Positions 1 to 9,897 are shown, counted from the first letter of the stretch. The stretch is DNA of 64,000 nucleotides from Gemmatimonadaceae bacterium (GCA_020851035.1 JADZDM010000001.1:1-64000); one strand, 5' to 3'. A program made the numbers and translations. The notes: a model not told the origin generated them from the sequence alone.

Positions 1-2188
1 GCAGTTGCGCGACTGTCAGCGCCGGGGTCAGGCTCGTTTCCGCTCAGGTCAACGAGCGGCTCCATTGAAGCTCAACTACCGCACCCTGAAGAACTACGTC
101 GCGGCGTTGTTTCCGCTCAGGTCAACGAGCGGCTCCATTGAAGCGGGTCCGCGGCGCTCGCCGGACTGGGGGGCGTGTCGGTTTCCGCTCAGGTCAACGA
201 GCGGCTCCATTGAAGCAACTCTTTGTGGATGTAGACCGGGTTCAGCTCGGCGGGTTTCCGCTCAGGTCAACGAGCGGCTCCATTGAAGCGGGACGTGGAA
301 CAGCAGGCGGGCCCGTGCGTCTGGGTGGTTTCCGCTCAGGTCAACGAGCGGCTCCATTGAAGCGAGCGTGCTCTCTCCCGTGCCTCGGGCGCGACGACGC
401 TGTTTCCGCTCAGGTCAACGAGCGGCTCCATTGAAGCCGCACCGCCTTATTCGGGGTCGCCATCGTCCTCCTCGTTTCCGCTCAGGTCAACGAGCGGCTC
501 CATTGAAGCAGCTCTTTGTGGACGTACAGCGGCGCGAGATCGCCCGGGTTTCCGCTCAGGTCAACGAGCGGCTCCATTGAAGCCGTCCTCCGACGCCCCG
601 GCTACCACCGGGGCGTTCGGTTTCCGCTCAGGTCAACGAGCGGCTCCATTGAAGCCTGATAGAGCTGCGCCGCTTCCGGCGTCACCTCGCCCGTTTCCGC
701 TCAGGTCAACGAGCGGCTCCATTGAAGCAACACCGCGATCGTGCGCCGGTAGCGCTTCACGATGTTTCCGCTCAGGTCAACGAGCGGCTCCATTGAAGCT
801 AGTAGATCTTGAACGACGTCTCGTACGCGTCGCGGTCGTTTCCGCTCAGGTCAACGAGCGGCTCCATTGAAGCCAGCGCTCGCGCCCCGCCACCGACGGA
901 TCGATGTTGTGTTTCCGCTCAGGTCAACGAGCGGCTCCATTGAAGCACCCAGTTGTCCCACACCAGACGCGCCGGCACGTAGAAGGTTTCCGCTCAGGTC
1001 AACGAGCGGCTCCATTGAAGCATCATGACGACGCGGAGACCCCACGTCGCGAAGTTGGCGTTTCCGCTCAGGTCAACGAGCGGCTCCATTGAAGCGCCAC
1101 CCGCATGCTGGAGGCCGGGGCAGCCGTGCAGAGTTTCCGCTCAGGTCAACGAGCGGCTCCATTGAAGCCCATGACGGCGCAGGAAGCGGACTACTGGCAC
1201 AACTGTTTCCGCTCAGGTCAACGAGCGGCTCCATTGAAGCTGCTGCGGCGTCATCAGCATCCCTCCGCCTCGACCGTGTTTCCGCTCAGGTCAACGAGCG
1301 GCTCCATTGAAGCTGCCATGGGTCAGGCTCGGTGTGAGGGAGTGCGCCAGGGTTTCCGCTCAGGTCAACGAGCGGCTCCATTGAAGCCACGTCGCCGCGT
1401 TGGCGAGCGCGCCAGTCCACGCCACGTTTCCGCTCAGGTCAACGAGCGGCTCCATTGAAGCTCGAGCTCGGCCGACGTCGGGGCGTACCGGGAGTAGACG
1501 TTTCCGCTCAGGTCAACGAGCGGCTCCATTGAAGCACCTTCGGCGTGCGGCGCGACCTGCTGGTCTCGAAGGGTTTCCGCTCAGGTCAACGAGCGGCTCC
1601 ATTGAAGCTGCTGGTCGGGCTGTCCGGACCGGGAGTGCCCGACCCGTTTCCGCTCAGGTCAACGAGCGGCTCCATTGAAGCGGCTGCGTGGTCTGGAAGC
1701 ACACAACCACCGGCTCGTGTTTCCGCTCAGGTCAACGAGCGGCTCCATTGAAGCCTTTGCTGCGCTGCGCGCCGGCCAGCAGGAGCGGCGGTTTCCGCTC
1801 AGGTCAACGAGCGGCTCCATTGAAGCATCGTGTCGATGTCGATGCCGGTGCACACGAAGGGTTTCCGCTCAGGTCAACGAGCGGCTCCATTGAAGCGTGG
1901 ACTTCTGTATTTCACTCACACACGGCGAACGTTGTTTCCGCTCAGGTCAACGAGCGGCTCCATTGAAGCGGCGACGCTGACGTACGATGCCGATCACCTA
2001 CCTTTGTTTCCGCTCAGGTCAACGAGCGGCTCCATTGAAGCGCCGCCGCCATGTGGCGACCCCGACGCCGCAGCACGCGTTTCCGCTCAGGTCAACGAGC
2101 GGCTCCATTGAAGCTCAACATGGAGAAGTGCCAGCGGTGGAAGGTGCTGACGGTTTCCGCTCAGGTCAACGAGCGGCTCCATTGAAGC
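1..2188 (+). CRISPR. Type I-G CRISPR array, at least 30 repeats, open at the left edge
   Basis: Thirty copies of a 36-bp repeat start at 36, 109, 181, 254, 328, 402, 474, 548, 620, 693, 764, 838, 911, 986, 1060, 1133, 1205, 1278, 1352, 1426, 1500, 1573, 1646, 1719, 1791, 1861, 1934, 2006, 2079 and 2153. The 29 complete spacers are 34-39 bp. The repeat begins GTTTCCGCTC and ends CCATTGAAGC; inside it CCGCTC and GAGCGG pair around an 8-nt loop. I saw no base change between copies, including the last. The ATTGAAGC end resembles the usual 8-nt crRNA 5' handle, so I infer transcription on the + strand with the leader to the left, outside the window. That makes the array convergent with the cas operon. 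Bases 1-35 are probably a further spacer. Open reading frames across the array are repeat artefacts. Confidence 0.98.
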
Positions 2189-2205
2189 GGCGACATCACC
2201 TCGCC

Positions 2206-2509
2206 CACGAAGCAGGCCATCGGCCGCGGCCGGCGCTCGTCCTGTTGGTCGACAAGGTCAACGTCGGCCCCGCCGACGCGGTGATCGTGGTGCCGATCAC
2301 GACGACCACCACGCGATCGCTCCCGACGCATGTGCTGGTGCCTGCAGGCGACGCCGGACTGGGCTTCGACAGCTTCATCAGGGGCGAAGACCTGCGTTCC
2401 ATCTCCAATGATCGACTGGTGCGGCGAATTGGAGCCGTGGCCTGCCCGCAGATCGAGACTGTGCAGCGGTACGTCAGGGTGCTGCTGGGACTGCAGGCGG
2501 ACTTGCCGT
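2206..2509 (+). pseudogene. MazF/PemK-like toxin remnant, 5' end lost at the CRISPR junction
   Basis: In one frame the translation reads HEAGHRPRPALVL, then VDKVNVGPADAVIVVPIT, then FDSFIRGEDLRSISNDRLVRR and ends near VLLGLQ. This follows the body of the MazF/PemK endoribonuclease fold (R-PALV, VVPIT, S-F--CEDIRSIS---LV-R-G). The N-terminal strand carrying the family's RGDI motif is not in this frame. A GDI appears at 2189-2197 in the next frame, directly after the last repeat. There is no in-frame start codon outside the array, and the reading frame runs on to a stop at 2761-2763 with unrelated sequence. I read this as a broken mazF whose start was lost when array and gene were joined. No antitoxin partner is visible. 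Confidence 0.7.
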
Positions 2510-2612
2510 CAGTCCCGACCAGCACGACTTCAGGCCGGCCCGATCCGATCCGTGGCGTGAGCACGAATCACTCCGGCAGTATCCCGTCTGTGGAACAAGG
2601 CCTGCAGCGCCG

Positions 2613-4058
2613 TCACGCCGGTTCGAATTGCCCCAACCCCTGGCGGGCGCCGTACCCAACCGCGATCGGTCCCCGGACGGGCTCGGGAAACTCGAGGACG
2701 AATCCGTATCCAGCGCCGCCGCCGCGACTGCCGCCGCCGGACAGCCTGTTCATGCTGAAGTGACGCCAAGGGATCTCCTTGTCCGCCATCGTGTGCCCCA
2801 ACGGCGAGATCAGCGGCTCCGGAAGGCCAAGGCGCGCCAGCTCGCGCTTGAGTTGATCGATCGGTCCGTCGACCAGGCGCCCGCCGCGCACCTTCGCGTG
2901 GCGCGTGAGCACGAACGGCGTTCTGGACTTCCAGCGTCGCGCTGGCGTCAGCGGGAACCTGGACTGCGACGCACGAGGGACACCGAGCGAAGCGGGATCA
3001 CTCGTGGTCGTGCCACTTCCGGCAATGGCGGTCTCCAACGGGTAGTCGTCCACGCCCCAAAGCCGACGCAGTTCGGCGATCGCGCCAAGCGCGCCCGGAC
3101 TGAAGCCGTCAGGCGCCCACAGGAGGATGTGATCGAGGTGCCCGTCCCTGTCGTCGTCCTGCGGAAGCACGTGGAGGTGCCCGTTCCCGCGCAGTGGAGT
3201 TCCATCGATCTCCTTCCCCGAGAAGATGGAATCGACCTGTCCAGTCAGCTTCTCCGACTTGCTCATGAGGGCGCATCGAACCACATCGCCGACATGCACT
3301 GCGCGTGTCAAGCGCGGGGTCACTGTGCCGCCGACAGCCAGGCGCACAATCGTGGTTCGCTCGCTCGGCGACACCGCGTCCCGAACCGATCGACGATTCG
3401 CCTCGACGCCCCGGATACGATACGTCACCCACCGTGAGTCCGGCGGCTCGAGCAGCCGGGACTTCTGAAGACTCGCGGTCGTGCGCATCAGTGCCGCGAG
3501 CAATGCGTCACCCTGCACTTCCCCTGCCGCCAGAAGACGAGCGGTCTCCTCTCCGGAGAAGCCCGCATCGATGGACGCGCTCGGCCCACCCGCAGGCACG
3601 TCGCCGAGCCACGCCTCCACCCAGCTTTCAGCGCGTCCCAGATAGGCCAAGCCACCGAGCCAGCGGGCGAGCGCCGTCGAGGCCTGCGCACCGAGGTGTG
3701 CGTTCGGCCAGACGGCATGCACGACTGCCGTGTCGTCGCACGCGCCACCGCCGACGGCGACGAACGCATCCAGCACGAGCGATGTATCGCCCGCAGCGAA
3801 AAGCGGCTGATAGCTTCGCGTATGTGCCGACGTCGACGCGGGGAGGTGGTAGTCCGGCGCCATGCTCAACGCCCCGACCGTCTCGGCGAGCAGGGCCCGA
3901 TCCGGCGAACCGTCGACAGCATATGCCGCGGACACGACCGCACGAAGCAGACGCCACGGCGAGGGAGGCCACTCGGTGCCTCCCTCGTTGGGATGCTTGT
4001 CCCACGGCGTGGCGTGATAGCGACCGGCAAGGAAACGCATGGAGATCGTGAGAGGCAT
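2613..4058 (-). CDS. csb2: Csb2, Cas5-Cas6 fusion of type I-G Cascade
   Basis: 481 aa. Expected to be the fused Cas5-Cas6 subunit of type I-G: it processes the pre-crRNA at the repeat stem and holds the crRNA 5' end in the effector. The N-terminus MPLTISMRFLAGRYHATPW followed by EWPPSPWRLLRAVV matches the GSU0054/Csb2 family start. The C-terminal part carries a Gly-rich stretch (GGGSRGGGAGYGF) typical of RAMP folds. The ATG at 4058 overlaps the csb1 stop by one base (TGATG), so translation is coupled; a 45-codon upstream extension in the same frame overlaps csb1 and is unlikely. It is the last gene of the operon, 424 bp from the last repeat of the array. Confidence 0.9.
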   Translation of the reverse strand: MPLTISMRFLAGRYHATPWDKHPNEGGTEWPPSPWRLLRAVVSAAYAVDGSPDRALLAETVGALSMAPDYHLPASTSAHTRSYQPLFAAGDTSLVLDAFVAVGGGACDDTAVVHAVWPNAHLGAQASTALARWLGGLAYLGRAESWVEAWLGDVPAGGPSASIDAGFSGEETARLLAAGEVQGDALLAALMRTTASLQKSRLLEPPDSRWVTYRIRGVEANRRSVRDAVSPSERTTIVRLAVGGTVTPRLTRAVHVGDVVRCALMSKSEKLTGQVDSIFSGKEIDGTPLRGNGHLHVLPQDDDRDGHLDHILLWAPDGFSPGALGAIAELRRLWGVDDYPLETAIAGSGTTTSDPASLGVPRASQSRFPLTPARRWKSRTPFVLTRHAKVRGGRLVDGPIDQLKRELARLGLPEPLISPLGHTMADKEIPWRHFSMNRLSGGGSRGGGAGYGFVLEFPEPVRGPIAVGYGARQGLGQFEPA

Positions 4059-5074
4059 CAGTCCTTCTCCGCGCGGTCCGGTGATGACTTGCCCTTCGCT
4101 GCCTTCGCGGGCTTGGCCGCCTTGGCGCTTCCTCCGGCACTCCATTGCACGTCCGTCACGGCCGGCGTGGCAAACAACCCATCGGCCGTGCACTTCGCGA
4201 TGCCGTCCCGGATCTCCTGTTCGAGCGCCGCGATCGTCGGCAGCTCGTAGCTCGTCGGGCGCGTCGCCCGGATGTCAGTGACCTCGAAATCGCATGCAGT
4301 CCGCAGGCGCAGACCGTCGTCGAGCAAGGTGCGGACCTTCCAGACGGCGAGTGCGGCGAGGAGCGCAGTGGCGGCCTCCGGCAACCGGTATGCCCGAAGC
4401 TGTCCGAGGTCGAGATTGAAGTACGCCGTCACGCGTTCGGCCGTGAACTCTTCCCGCGAGAACGGCACGTTACCGAAACCCGCGCCCGTGTCGCCACTTG
4501 GATTCACCCGGTCGTTCTTCACGCCGCCGGACGCGACCGGGCTGACGTTCCGTGCTTCGATGAACGACGAGAGGGCGCGCCGAAGCCGGAATCTGCCACC
4601 CGAAATGTCCTTCTTCGCCAGGAAGAGTCCGTGGATGAGACTGCTGGGGTCATACTTCATCACCACGTTCGCCAGCAGCCGCTCGTCGACCGCCGTCTCG
4701 TCCGCCACGCCAAGCGCCTCGATCAGGGCATTCCGGAAGGACTTGTCGTCGCCCTCCAGGATGTAGGGCGAGTTCAGGCGATGTGCCTCCACGAGCGACG
4801 ATGTGATGGCAGCTCCTTCGCGGAGCACGCGCACGTACGGCAGCCCGGTGAAGAGTGCCCGCGGGGCGACGGAACCGGGCTCCAGCATGACCGTTTCGAG
4901 ACGGTTCGCCATCGACTGTGGTGACTCGACCAGGAGCATCGTCGTGTCGTCGGCCAGGCGATAGGTCGCTGCCCCCAGCGCGGGGAAGCCGGTCGGCTGG
5001 AACCGGTTGCCCTGAACGGGTGCGAGATCAGCGGAGATCAGCAGTCGCGAGCTGGTCGGAAACGAGATCGTCAT
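4058..5074 (-). CDS. csb1: Csb1, Cas7-type backbone subunit of type I-G Cascade
   Basis: 338 aa. GSU0053/Csb1 family, the Cas7 RAMP that polymerises along the crRNA. The start MTISFPTSSRLLISADLAPV followed by QGNRFQPTGFPALGAATY is characteristic of the family. The C-terminus has a Lys/Ala tail (GSAKAAKPAKAAKGK) that may bind nucleic acid or be disordered. The ATG at 5074 lies inside csx17, giving a 47-bp overlap; a longer frame begins at 5209 but lies entirely within csx17, so the family start was preferred. The downstream csb2 overlaps by one base. Confidence 0.92.
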   Translation of the reverse strand: MTISFPTSSRLLISADLAPVQGNRFQPTGFPALGAATYRLADDTTMLLVESPQSMANRLETVMLEPGSVAPRALFTGLPYVRVLREGAAITSSLVEAHRLNSPYILEGDDKSFRNALIEALGVADETAVDERLLANVVMKYDPSSLIHGLFLAKKDISGGRFRLRRALSSFIEARNVSPVASGGVKNDRVNPSGDTGAGFGNVPFSREEFTAERVTAYFNLDLGQLRAYRLPEAATALLAALAVWKVRTLLDDGLRLRTACDFEVTDIRATRPTSYELPTIAALEQEIRDGIAKCTADGLFATPAVTDVQWSAGGSAKAAKPAKAAKGKSSPDRAEKD

Positions 5075-7118
5075 TGGTCGGGTTCTCTTGGGGAGTGTCT
5101 GAGGAGGGATGGCACACGGAGCGAAGCGCCAGCGCCCGCAGTGAACGCGAGAGCGGGAACAGCAGCGCGACGGCGAGTCGGCGCGCGCCGTCCGACTCGA
5201 TGGAGACATGTGGAAAGCGCGGTCTGAAGTTGGCCGAGATCAGATACTGCCGGGCCGCCTGCAATGCACGGTCGCCGTCGCCGCTGGCCAGAAGTTCGAG
5301 CATCCTCGTGGGTAGGCGCCGCGTCTGTCCCGCATCCGACTCACCGGTCGCGACGAACAGCGCGGCGATGCATGTCGCGATGGGCACCGGCAGCACGACG
5401 TTCGGTTCCGGAATCCGAGGCGCGGGTTCGCTAGTGAGCAAGGCGGATTGGAATGCCCTTCCAAGCCAGCGTTCGCCACCCTTGAGCTGACCGTCGACGA
5501 AGGCGACGATCGTCGAAAGTCGAACGCTTGCCGAGGTCGTGGTGAAGGCGTAGAGCGGGGGATCCCGGTGCAGCCGGCGCTGCCCGACGCGCAACAGCCG
5601 ATCGACGAAGCCAACGGCCGGCCCCATTTCGCTTTCGCGGACCAGGTCACGCCAGATGTACCGCGCGCCAGGGTCCACCGGATCGACCTCCGCTCGTGCG
5701 CGTCCGCTGGCGAGAGCGCGCGCGATCTCCCAGACCGGATCGTCACTCGCTGCGAGCGACGGCCAGCTTCCCTCCGGCGTGGGTGGGATCGGGAGGACAT
5801 GCTCCAGCGCCTGCGCCCTGCGCGAACGGGCAACAGCTGCCGAGAGGTCGCCAAGCGCGAGCAGCAGATGCGCCTCGCCTCCACCAGCGCGACGGTCCAG
5901 AATGGCATCGGACAGCGTCCGGTACGCATGAACCACGCTCGCCGGACAACCCGGCTTCAGCGTCGCTGAGCGAACTCGTTCCAGCTGCGCATCGATTCCA
6001 GCAAGGGGGTCGGTTTCCGGGGTGTCTGCGACGCGATACTGGCCGGCCGGCGTCGCGAAGAAGGACAACCCGTTCCGTTGCGCGATCACGAAGCGCTGGA
6101 ACGCGGCAATCCCGCGACTCACGCCCAGTCGCCGGATCGCACGACTGAACTCCTCGCCAGTGCGTGCGGGTCGTGTGCTCAGCCACGCGCGTCCCTCGCC
6201 GATGAGGAGCGCAATCTCGTTGCTTGTGGCAGGATGCTGCCAGAGCGGCATCCAGAGCTCGCCACGATCTTCCTCGGCGCTCGATGCGCTCCCGAATCCA
6301 GCCATCGTTCCCCGAACGTAGAACGGGAACGCCACATCCGATGCGCTCTCATGTGAGCGCGAAGCGCTCGCGGCGAACAACAAGGCGCCCTCGAGCGCCA
6401 GTACATAGTCCCACGGATTGACAATCGCCTCGCGGCTGAACCCGAACCCGGTGTTCACCCCGCCCGCGCGACCGGGGGCGAACTGTCCGATCGGATCCTG
6501 CGAGCCCACGGCCGAGCTCCCATACAGCGCGTGCGCAAGCTGGCTGCGTGACACCCGTGCTTCCTTCGGCGTGAGCAGCAGCGTGACGAGTCGCTGCATC
6601 TGGTTGTTGCTGAATTCGAGCCGGCCGTCATTGCCACCCGTCCCCAGCAGCGGCGGATACTTCGGCGTGTCCGCCGCGCCCAGCACGACGGCGGCGTCCA
6701 GCCAGCGGATGGCATCGTCGGCGAGTTCGGCCCGCAGGCGTGCGAGAAGCTCAGGCTTGTCGGCGAGACCGTGTGACGCGAGCACACGCCGACTGGTCGC
6801 GATGGCGGATCGGTAGCGTGTGAACCGAGGGTCGGAGGAATGCTCGATCGTGGCGATACCAGCCTGCTGGTCCTTCTCCCGGAAACCGCTGCCGCCATTC
6901 CATGGCGCCACGACGGGTGTCGGTGACCAGCGAGTCAGCAGGAAATCCGCGAGCTCCGCTTCGTCCGCCGCAGCGCAGATGGCGAACCCATCTGCAGTCC
7001 ACCATCCCGTGACATCAGCGTCGAGCTGCTCGGCGACGATGCGCAACAACGCGATGGCCTTCAGGTACCCGGCGAGTGGCGTCGGGTGTACGCCGGTGAG
7101 AACGATCGTGGATGTCAT
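5028..7118 (-). CDS. csx17: Csx17, Cas8g large subunit of type I-G Cascade
   Basis: 696 aa. Signature large subunit (Cas8g, earlier Cas8u2) of type I-G, expected to recognise the PAM and recruit Cas3. The N-terminus VHPTPLAGYLKAIALLRIV followed by GWWTADGF and PTPVVAPWNGGSGF is diagnostic of Csx17. The middle carries the family's SNNQMQRLV and FGFSREAIVNPWDYVLALEG stretches. The ATG at 7118 overlaps the cas3 stop (ATGA), and the 3' end overlaps csb1 by 47 bp, so the four genes form one translationally coupled operon. Confidence 0.93.
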   Translation of the reverse strand: MTSTIVLTGVHPTPLAGYLKAIALLRIVAEQLDADVTGWWTADGFAICAAADEAELADFLLTRWSPTPVVAPWNGGSGFREKDQQAGIATIEHSSDPRFTRYRSAIATSRRVLASHGLADKPELLARLRAELADDAIRWLDAAVVLGAADTPKYPPLLGTGGNDGRLEFSNNQMQRLVTLLLTPKEARVSRSQLAHALYGSSAVGSQDPIGQFAPGRAGGVNTGFGFSREAIVNPWDYVLALEGALLFAASASRSHESASDVAFPFYVRGTMAGFGSASSAEEDRGELWMPLWQHPATSNEIALLIGEGRAWLSTRPARTGEEFSRAIRRLGVSRGIAAFQRFVIAQRNGLSFFATPAGQYRVADTPETDPLAGIDAQLERVRSATLKPGCPASVVHAYRTLSDAILDRRAGGGEAHLLLALGDLSAAVARSRRAQALEHVLPIPPTPEGSWPSLAASDDPVWEIARALASGRARAEVDPVDPGARYIWRDLVRESEMGPAVGFVDRLLRVGQRRLHRDPPLYAFTTTSASVRLSTIVAFVDGQLKGGERWLGRAFQSALLTSEPAPRIPEPNVVLPVPIATCIAALFVATGESDAGQTRRLPTRMLELLASGDGDRALQAARQYLISANFRPRFPHVSIESDGARRLAVALLFPLSRSLRALALRSVCHPSSDTPQENPTNDDLVSDQLATADLR

Positions 7119-9529
7119 GCCGTCGTGACTTCCGCGCTCGCTCGCCAGTCAGCGGCCCGGAGCAGCGTTTCGAGAAGGGCAAGTCGAAATGGGCCGTAGA
7201 GGTCGCGCAGCTCAGACGCTCGCGCGCTCCACCCGCGAGCGCCATTCGTTCCGCCGAGGCCGAACGGGCCGAGGTCCACCACCAGCGGCGCTGCAACGAC
7301 ACCTCCACCGAGATCGGTTGCGGGAAGCGCATCGTGGTCCCGGACGCCAAGAATCACGCGATCTCCGGATGGATGGACAGTTTCGCCAGGCCGCGCGCGC
7401 ACGACCAGTCGTGCCTTGCCATGGTGAGCCGCGATCAGGTAGGGCACCAGAAACTCCTGAGGAAACTCGCGCATCGCCAGCAGTGCGCTGGCCACCTCGT
7501 GTCGGAAACTTGGTCGTGAGTAGCGGGTGTTCCGTGGAGACTTGGCAAGCAGGCGTGACGGGTCCGGAGTACCGCCGTGCAGGGCGGCCTGGAAAACAGG
7601 ATGAGCCTTGCCCGCGTCGTGCCATCGCGCTGCCCGCAGGAGGGACGCGCGCTCCTCGGCGCCTATGGCTGGCGACCGATCTGCGATGGTGACGAGTTCG
7701 CGAAACACGGCATCCGTATGTTCGGCAATGGTCTCTTCGCGGGACAAGCGGGTGTGGGGGTCGTCTCGGTCTCCCTCGTTGGGTTGTCCGGCAGGGCCCG
7801 GCGGAAGTGGCGGTACCGCATCCGTGCTTCGGAGCGAGAATCCGATGTCCGCGGTGTAGCCCCCTGCTCCCGGGGAGACGAGCCAGGCGTGACCGGGAAC
7901 GGCCTGCGTGACCCGTGTCCACTCGCTGACACGCGTATCCCAACGCCACGCAGATTCGCGGCGTGTCGCGAGGATCTTGAGGAACGCTCGCGCATCGCTG
8001 ATCGACACGCGGCACTTCTCGTGGCGCTGCGGTTGCGCGGTCTTTGCGTCTGGCGCACCACGACGCTGGCCCGCCGCCTCGTGCCCGGCTGTCTCCTCCT
8101 CGCCAGGGGTATCTGCTTCATCACGGGCCGTGCGTACTGCCGAGGGCTCGGCGGTGCTCCAATCGCGCCAGGCGACGAAGACGTCGGTCTCCTCGTCATT
8201 GCGGATGAAGCGAGATACGTCGACATCCGCGCCAGAGAGGTCGGATGTGGTGTCGAACAGATCGATCAGGTCTCGTCGGCGGAGGACCGGCAACACCAGC
8301 TCGGTGTCAGCCTGCGGTACGATGGCGAGCTGGTTCGGCGCGGCGCCAGCGGCAGCTGCGAGATTCGTTCTCGCGATGTCGAGTTCAGATTCGGTGTACG
8401 GTACGGCACCGCTGCCGATCCGATCGATCCAAAGCACCTGACCGGATGAGAACTCGCCGTATCGATTGCATCGGCCGAAGCGTTGCACGAGCGACGGCCA
8501 CGGCGCGAGGTCGGTGACGAGTGTTGCCGCGGAGATATCGACGCCCGCCTCGACGACCTGGGTCGCAACGAGGATTCCGTGCCATGCACGGGACAGGACC
8601 TGCGTTTCCACGCCAGCACGGTCGGCCGGTCTGAACCGTGAGTGGAGCAGTGCGGTCGTCGTCGTGCCGGCGAGCCGTCGGACCGCCAAGTACAGGTCTT
8701 GCGCGCGGCGCACGGTGTTCACGACGACGACGGTGCGCGAATCCGTCCGGTGGGCTGCGACCACGGCCGCGGCGACGGCGCGGAGGTCGTCTCCGTCCGG
8801 GATCGGCAGTGGGGATATCGACTTGGATGCGTCGAGCAGGTGCGTCAGTTCGGCGCGTTCCGACGGAGTCAGTCGGAACACGTCGAGTTCGTGCGGATGG
8901 TCGACCGTGGTGATCCGGCCTGGCTCGAACGTTGCGCTCATCCACAGCGATCGGCACGCACCCATCGTGCCGAGCGTGGTACGCAACCCGTCGAGTTGCG
9001 CGCTGGTCGTTGCGCCGACGCCCATCAGCTGCACTTCGTCGAACACCCATTGCGTGTCGTTGTTCAGAAGCCCGAACGCCATCGGCCAGCTGTAGCGCGT
9101 CTGATCGAATCCACGATTCAGCGCCCGGGAGAGCAGCATGTCCTGGGTGCCCACGAGGATGCACTCGGCGTCAGGGATCCCCAGCCACGCATCGTCGACG
9201 TCGCCTCCCATCACGACGTGCACGCTCGGCCGACGCACGAGGTCGAGCGCGGCGATCCACCGCTCGACGGCGAGTGCCGTCTGCGTGGTGAGCGTTCGCA
9301 TCGGCAGGCAGATCGCGAGGCGTCGAGGCGTGGCAGTGCGGCTTTCCGCCGCGGCGCCGTAGCGCTTCCAGAGCCACGCCAGCACGACAGCGGCGGTCTT
9401 GCCGGCGCCGGTCGGCACTTCGACAGCGCCGGGAAGGGCAGCGGCTTCTGCGAGGCGCACCTGGTATCGATACGGCTCCATGCCTGTGGCACGCAAGAAG
9501 AACGCGTCGAAGCTCGTCGGAGAATTCAT
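7115..9529 (-). CDS. cas3: Cas3, helicase with C-terminal HD nuclease (type I-G arrangement)
   Basis: 804 aa from ATG 9529. Superfamily 2 DNA helicase-nuclease that unwinds and degrades target DNA after Cascade binding. Motifs in order: Walker A EVPTGAGKTAAVV near residue 43; DEVQ (VFDEVQLMG) near 163; motif III SATF; the motif VI region VATQVVEAGVDIS; and a C-terminal HD domain with AEHTDAV and RWHDAGKAHP near 640. Helicase-first, HD-last order is the known layout for type I-U/I-G Cas3. The frame can be extended 48 codons upstream, but the extension shows no family features; no strong Shine-Dalgarno precedes the chosen ATG. It is the first gene of the cas operon. Confidence 0.93.
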   Translation of the reverse strand: MNSPTSFDAFFLRATGMEPYRYQVRLAEAAALPGAVEVPTGAGKTAAVVLAWLWKRYGAAAESRTATPRRLAICLPMRTLTTQTALAVERWIAALDLVRRPSVHVVMGGDVDDAWLGIPDAECILVGTQDMLLSRALNRGFDQTRYSWPMAFGLLNNDTQWVFDEVQLMGVGATTSAQLDGLRTTLGTMGACRSLWMSATFEPGRITTVDHPHELDVFRLTPSERAELTHLLDASKSISPLPIPDGDDLRAVAAAVVAAHRTDSRTVVVVNTVRRAQDLYLAVRRLAGTTTTALLHSRFRPADRAGVETQVLSRAWHGILVATQVVEAGVDISAATLVTDLAPWPSLVQRFGRCNRYGEFSSGQVLWIDRIGSGAVPYTESELDIARTNLAAAAGAAPNQLAIVPQADTELVLPVLRRRDLIDLFDTTSDLSGADVDVSRFIRNDEETDVFVAWRDWSTAEPSAVRTARDEADTPGEEETAGHEAAGQRRGAPDAKTAQPQRHEKCRVSISDARAFLKILATRRESAWRWDTRVSEWTRVTQAVPGHAWLVSPGAGGYTADIGFSLRSTDAVPPLPPGPAGQPNEGDRDDPHTRLSREETIAEHTDAVFRELVTIADRSPAIGAEERASLLRAARWHDAGKAHPVFQAALHGGTPDPSRLLAKSPRNTRYSRPSFRHEVASALLAMREFPQEFLVPYLIAAHHGKARLVVRARPGETVHPSGDRVILGVRDHDALPATDLGGGVVAAPLVVDLGPFGLGGTNGARGWSARASELRDLYGPFRLALLETLLRAADWRASAEVTTA

Positions 9530-9897
9530 GGCGGAATATGCAGCGAGTGGAACCGAATGCTTGAAATGGGCACCTTGAAATGCGATGGGGGAAGTGCCGC
9601 GGCGTTGGCCTCCTCCTCTCGTATTGCGCATCGCTCCGTGGGTCGCGGAGACAGCAAAGAACCAGGTGGCCACGAACCATCTGTTCGGAAAGCACGAAGG
9701 GTGGGTGGCACGGGCATCCTGCGTTCGCGCACGAGAGCCGTCTCGTTCCCGGGGTAGGACCTAGCTCCCACGCAGCGCGATCGCGCTTTGGCAGGCTCTG
9801 CCGTGAGGCTCGGAGGCATCGGCGAGCTGTGCTGCAGGCGGACGACTGTTCGGCGTGACGAATCGGGCCTTGCCGCCTGAGCTGCCGCGTCGGCAAT
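9530..9897. other. Non-coding gap upstream of cas3
   Basis: No convincing gene. It must hold the cas operon promoter reading leftwards. The only structure I see is a 9-bp direct repeat CTTGAAATG at 9560-9568 and 9574-9582, 14 bp apart, 31-53 bp upstream of the cas3 start. It could be a regulator site. A frame across 9526-9819 on the minus strand has no family features. Confidence 0.4.

Noticed and set aside
5-2205. Many overlapping open frames of 60-120 codons on both strands
   Set aside because: They are translations of the CRISPR repeat (recurring RSGQRAAPLK, LRSTSGSIEA, SAQVNERLH) joined by spacers, not genes.
2243-2275. Degenerate extra CRISPR repeat (AGGTCAACG match at 2255-2263)
   Set aside because: Only nine bases match and the stretch is explained as MazF-like coding sequence (VDKVNVGPAD).
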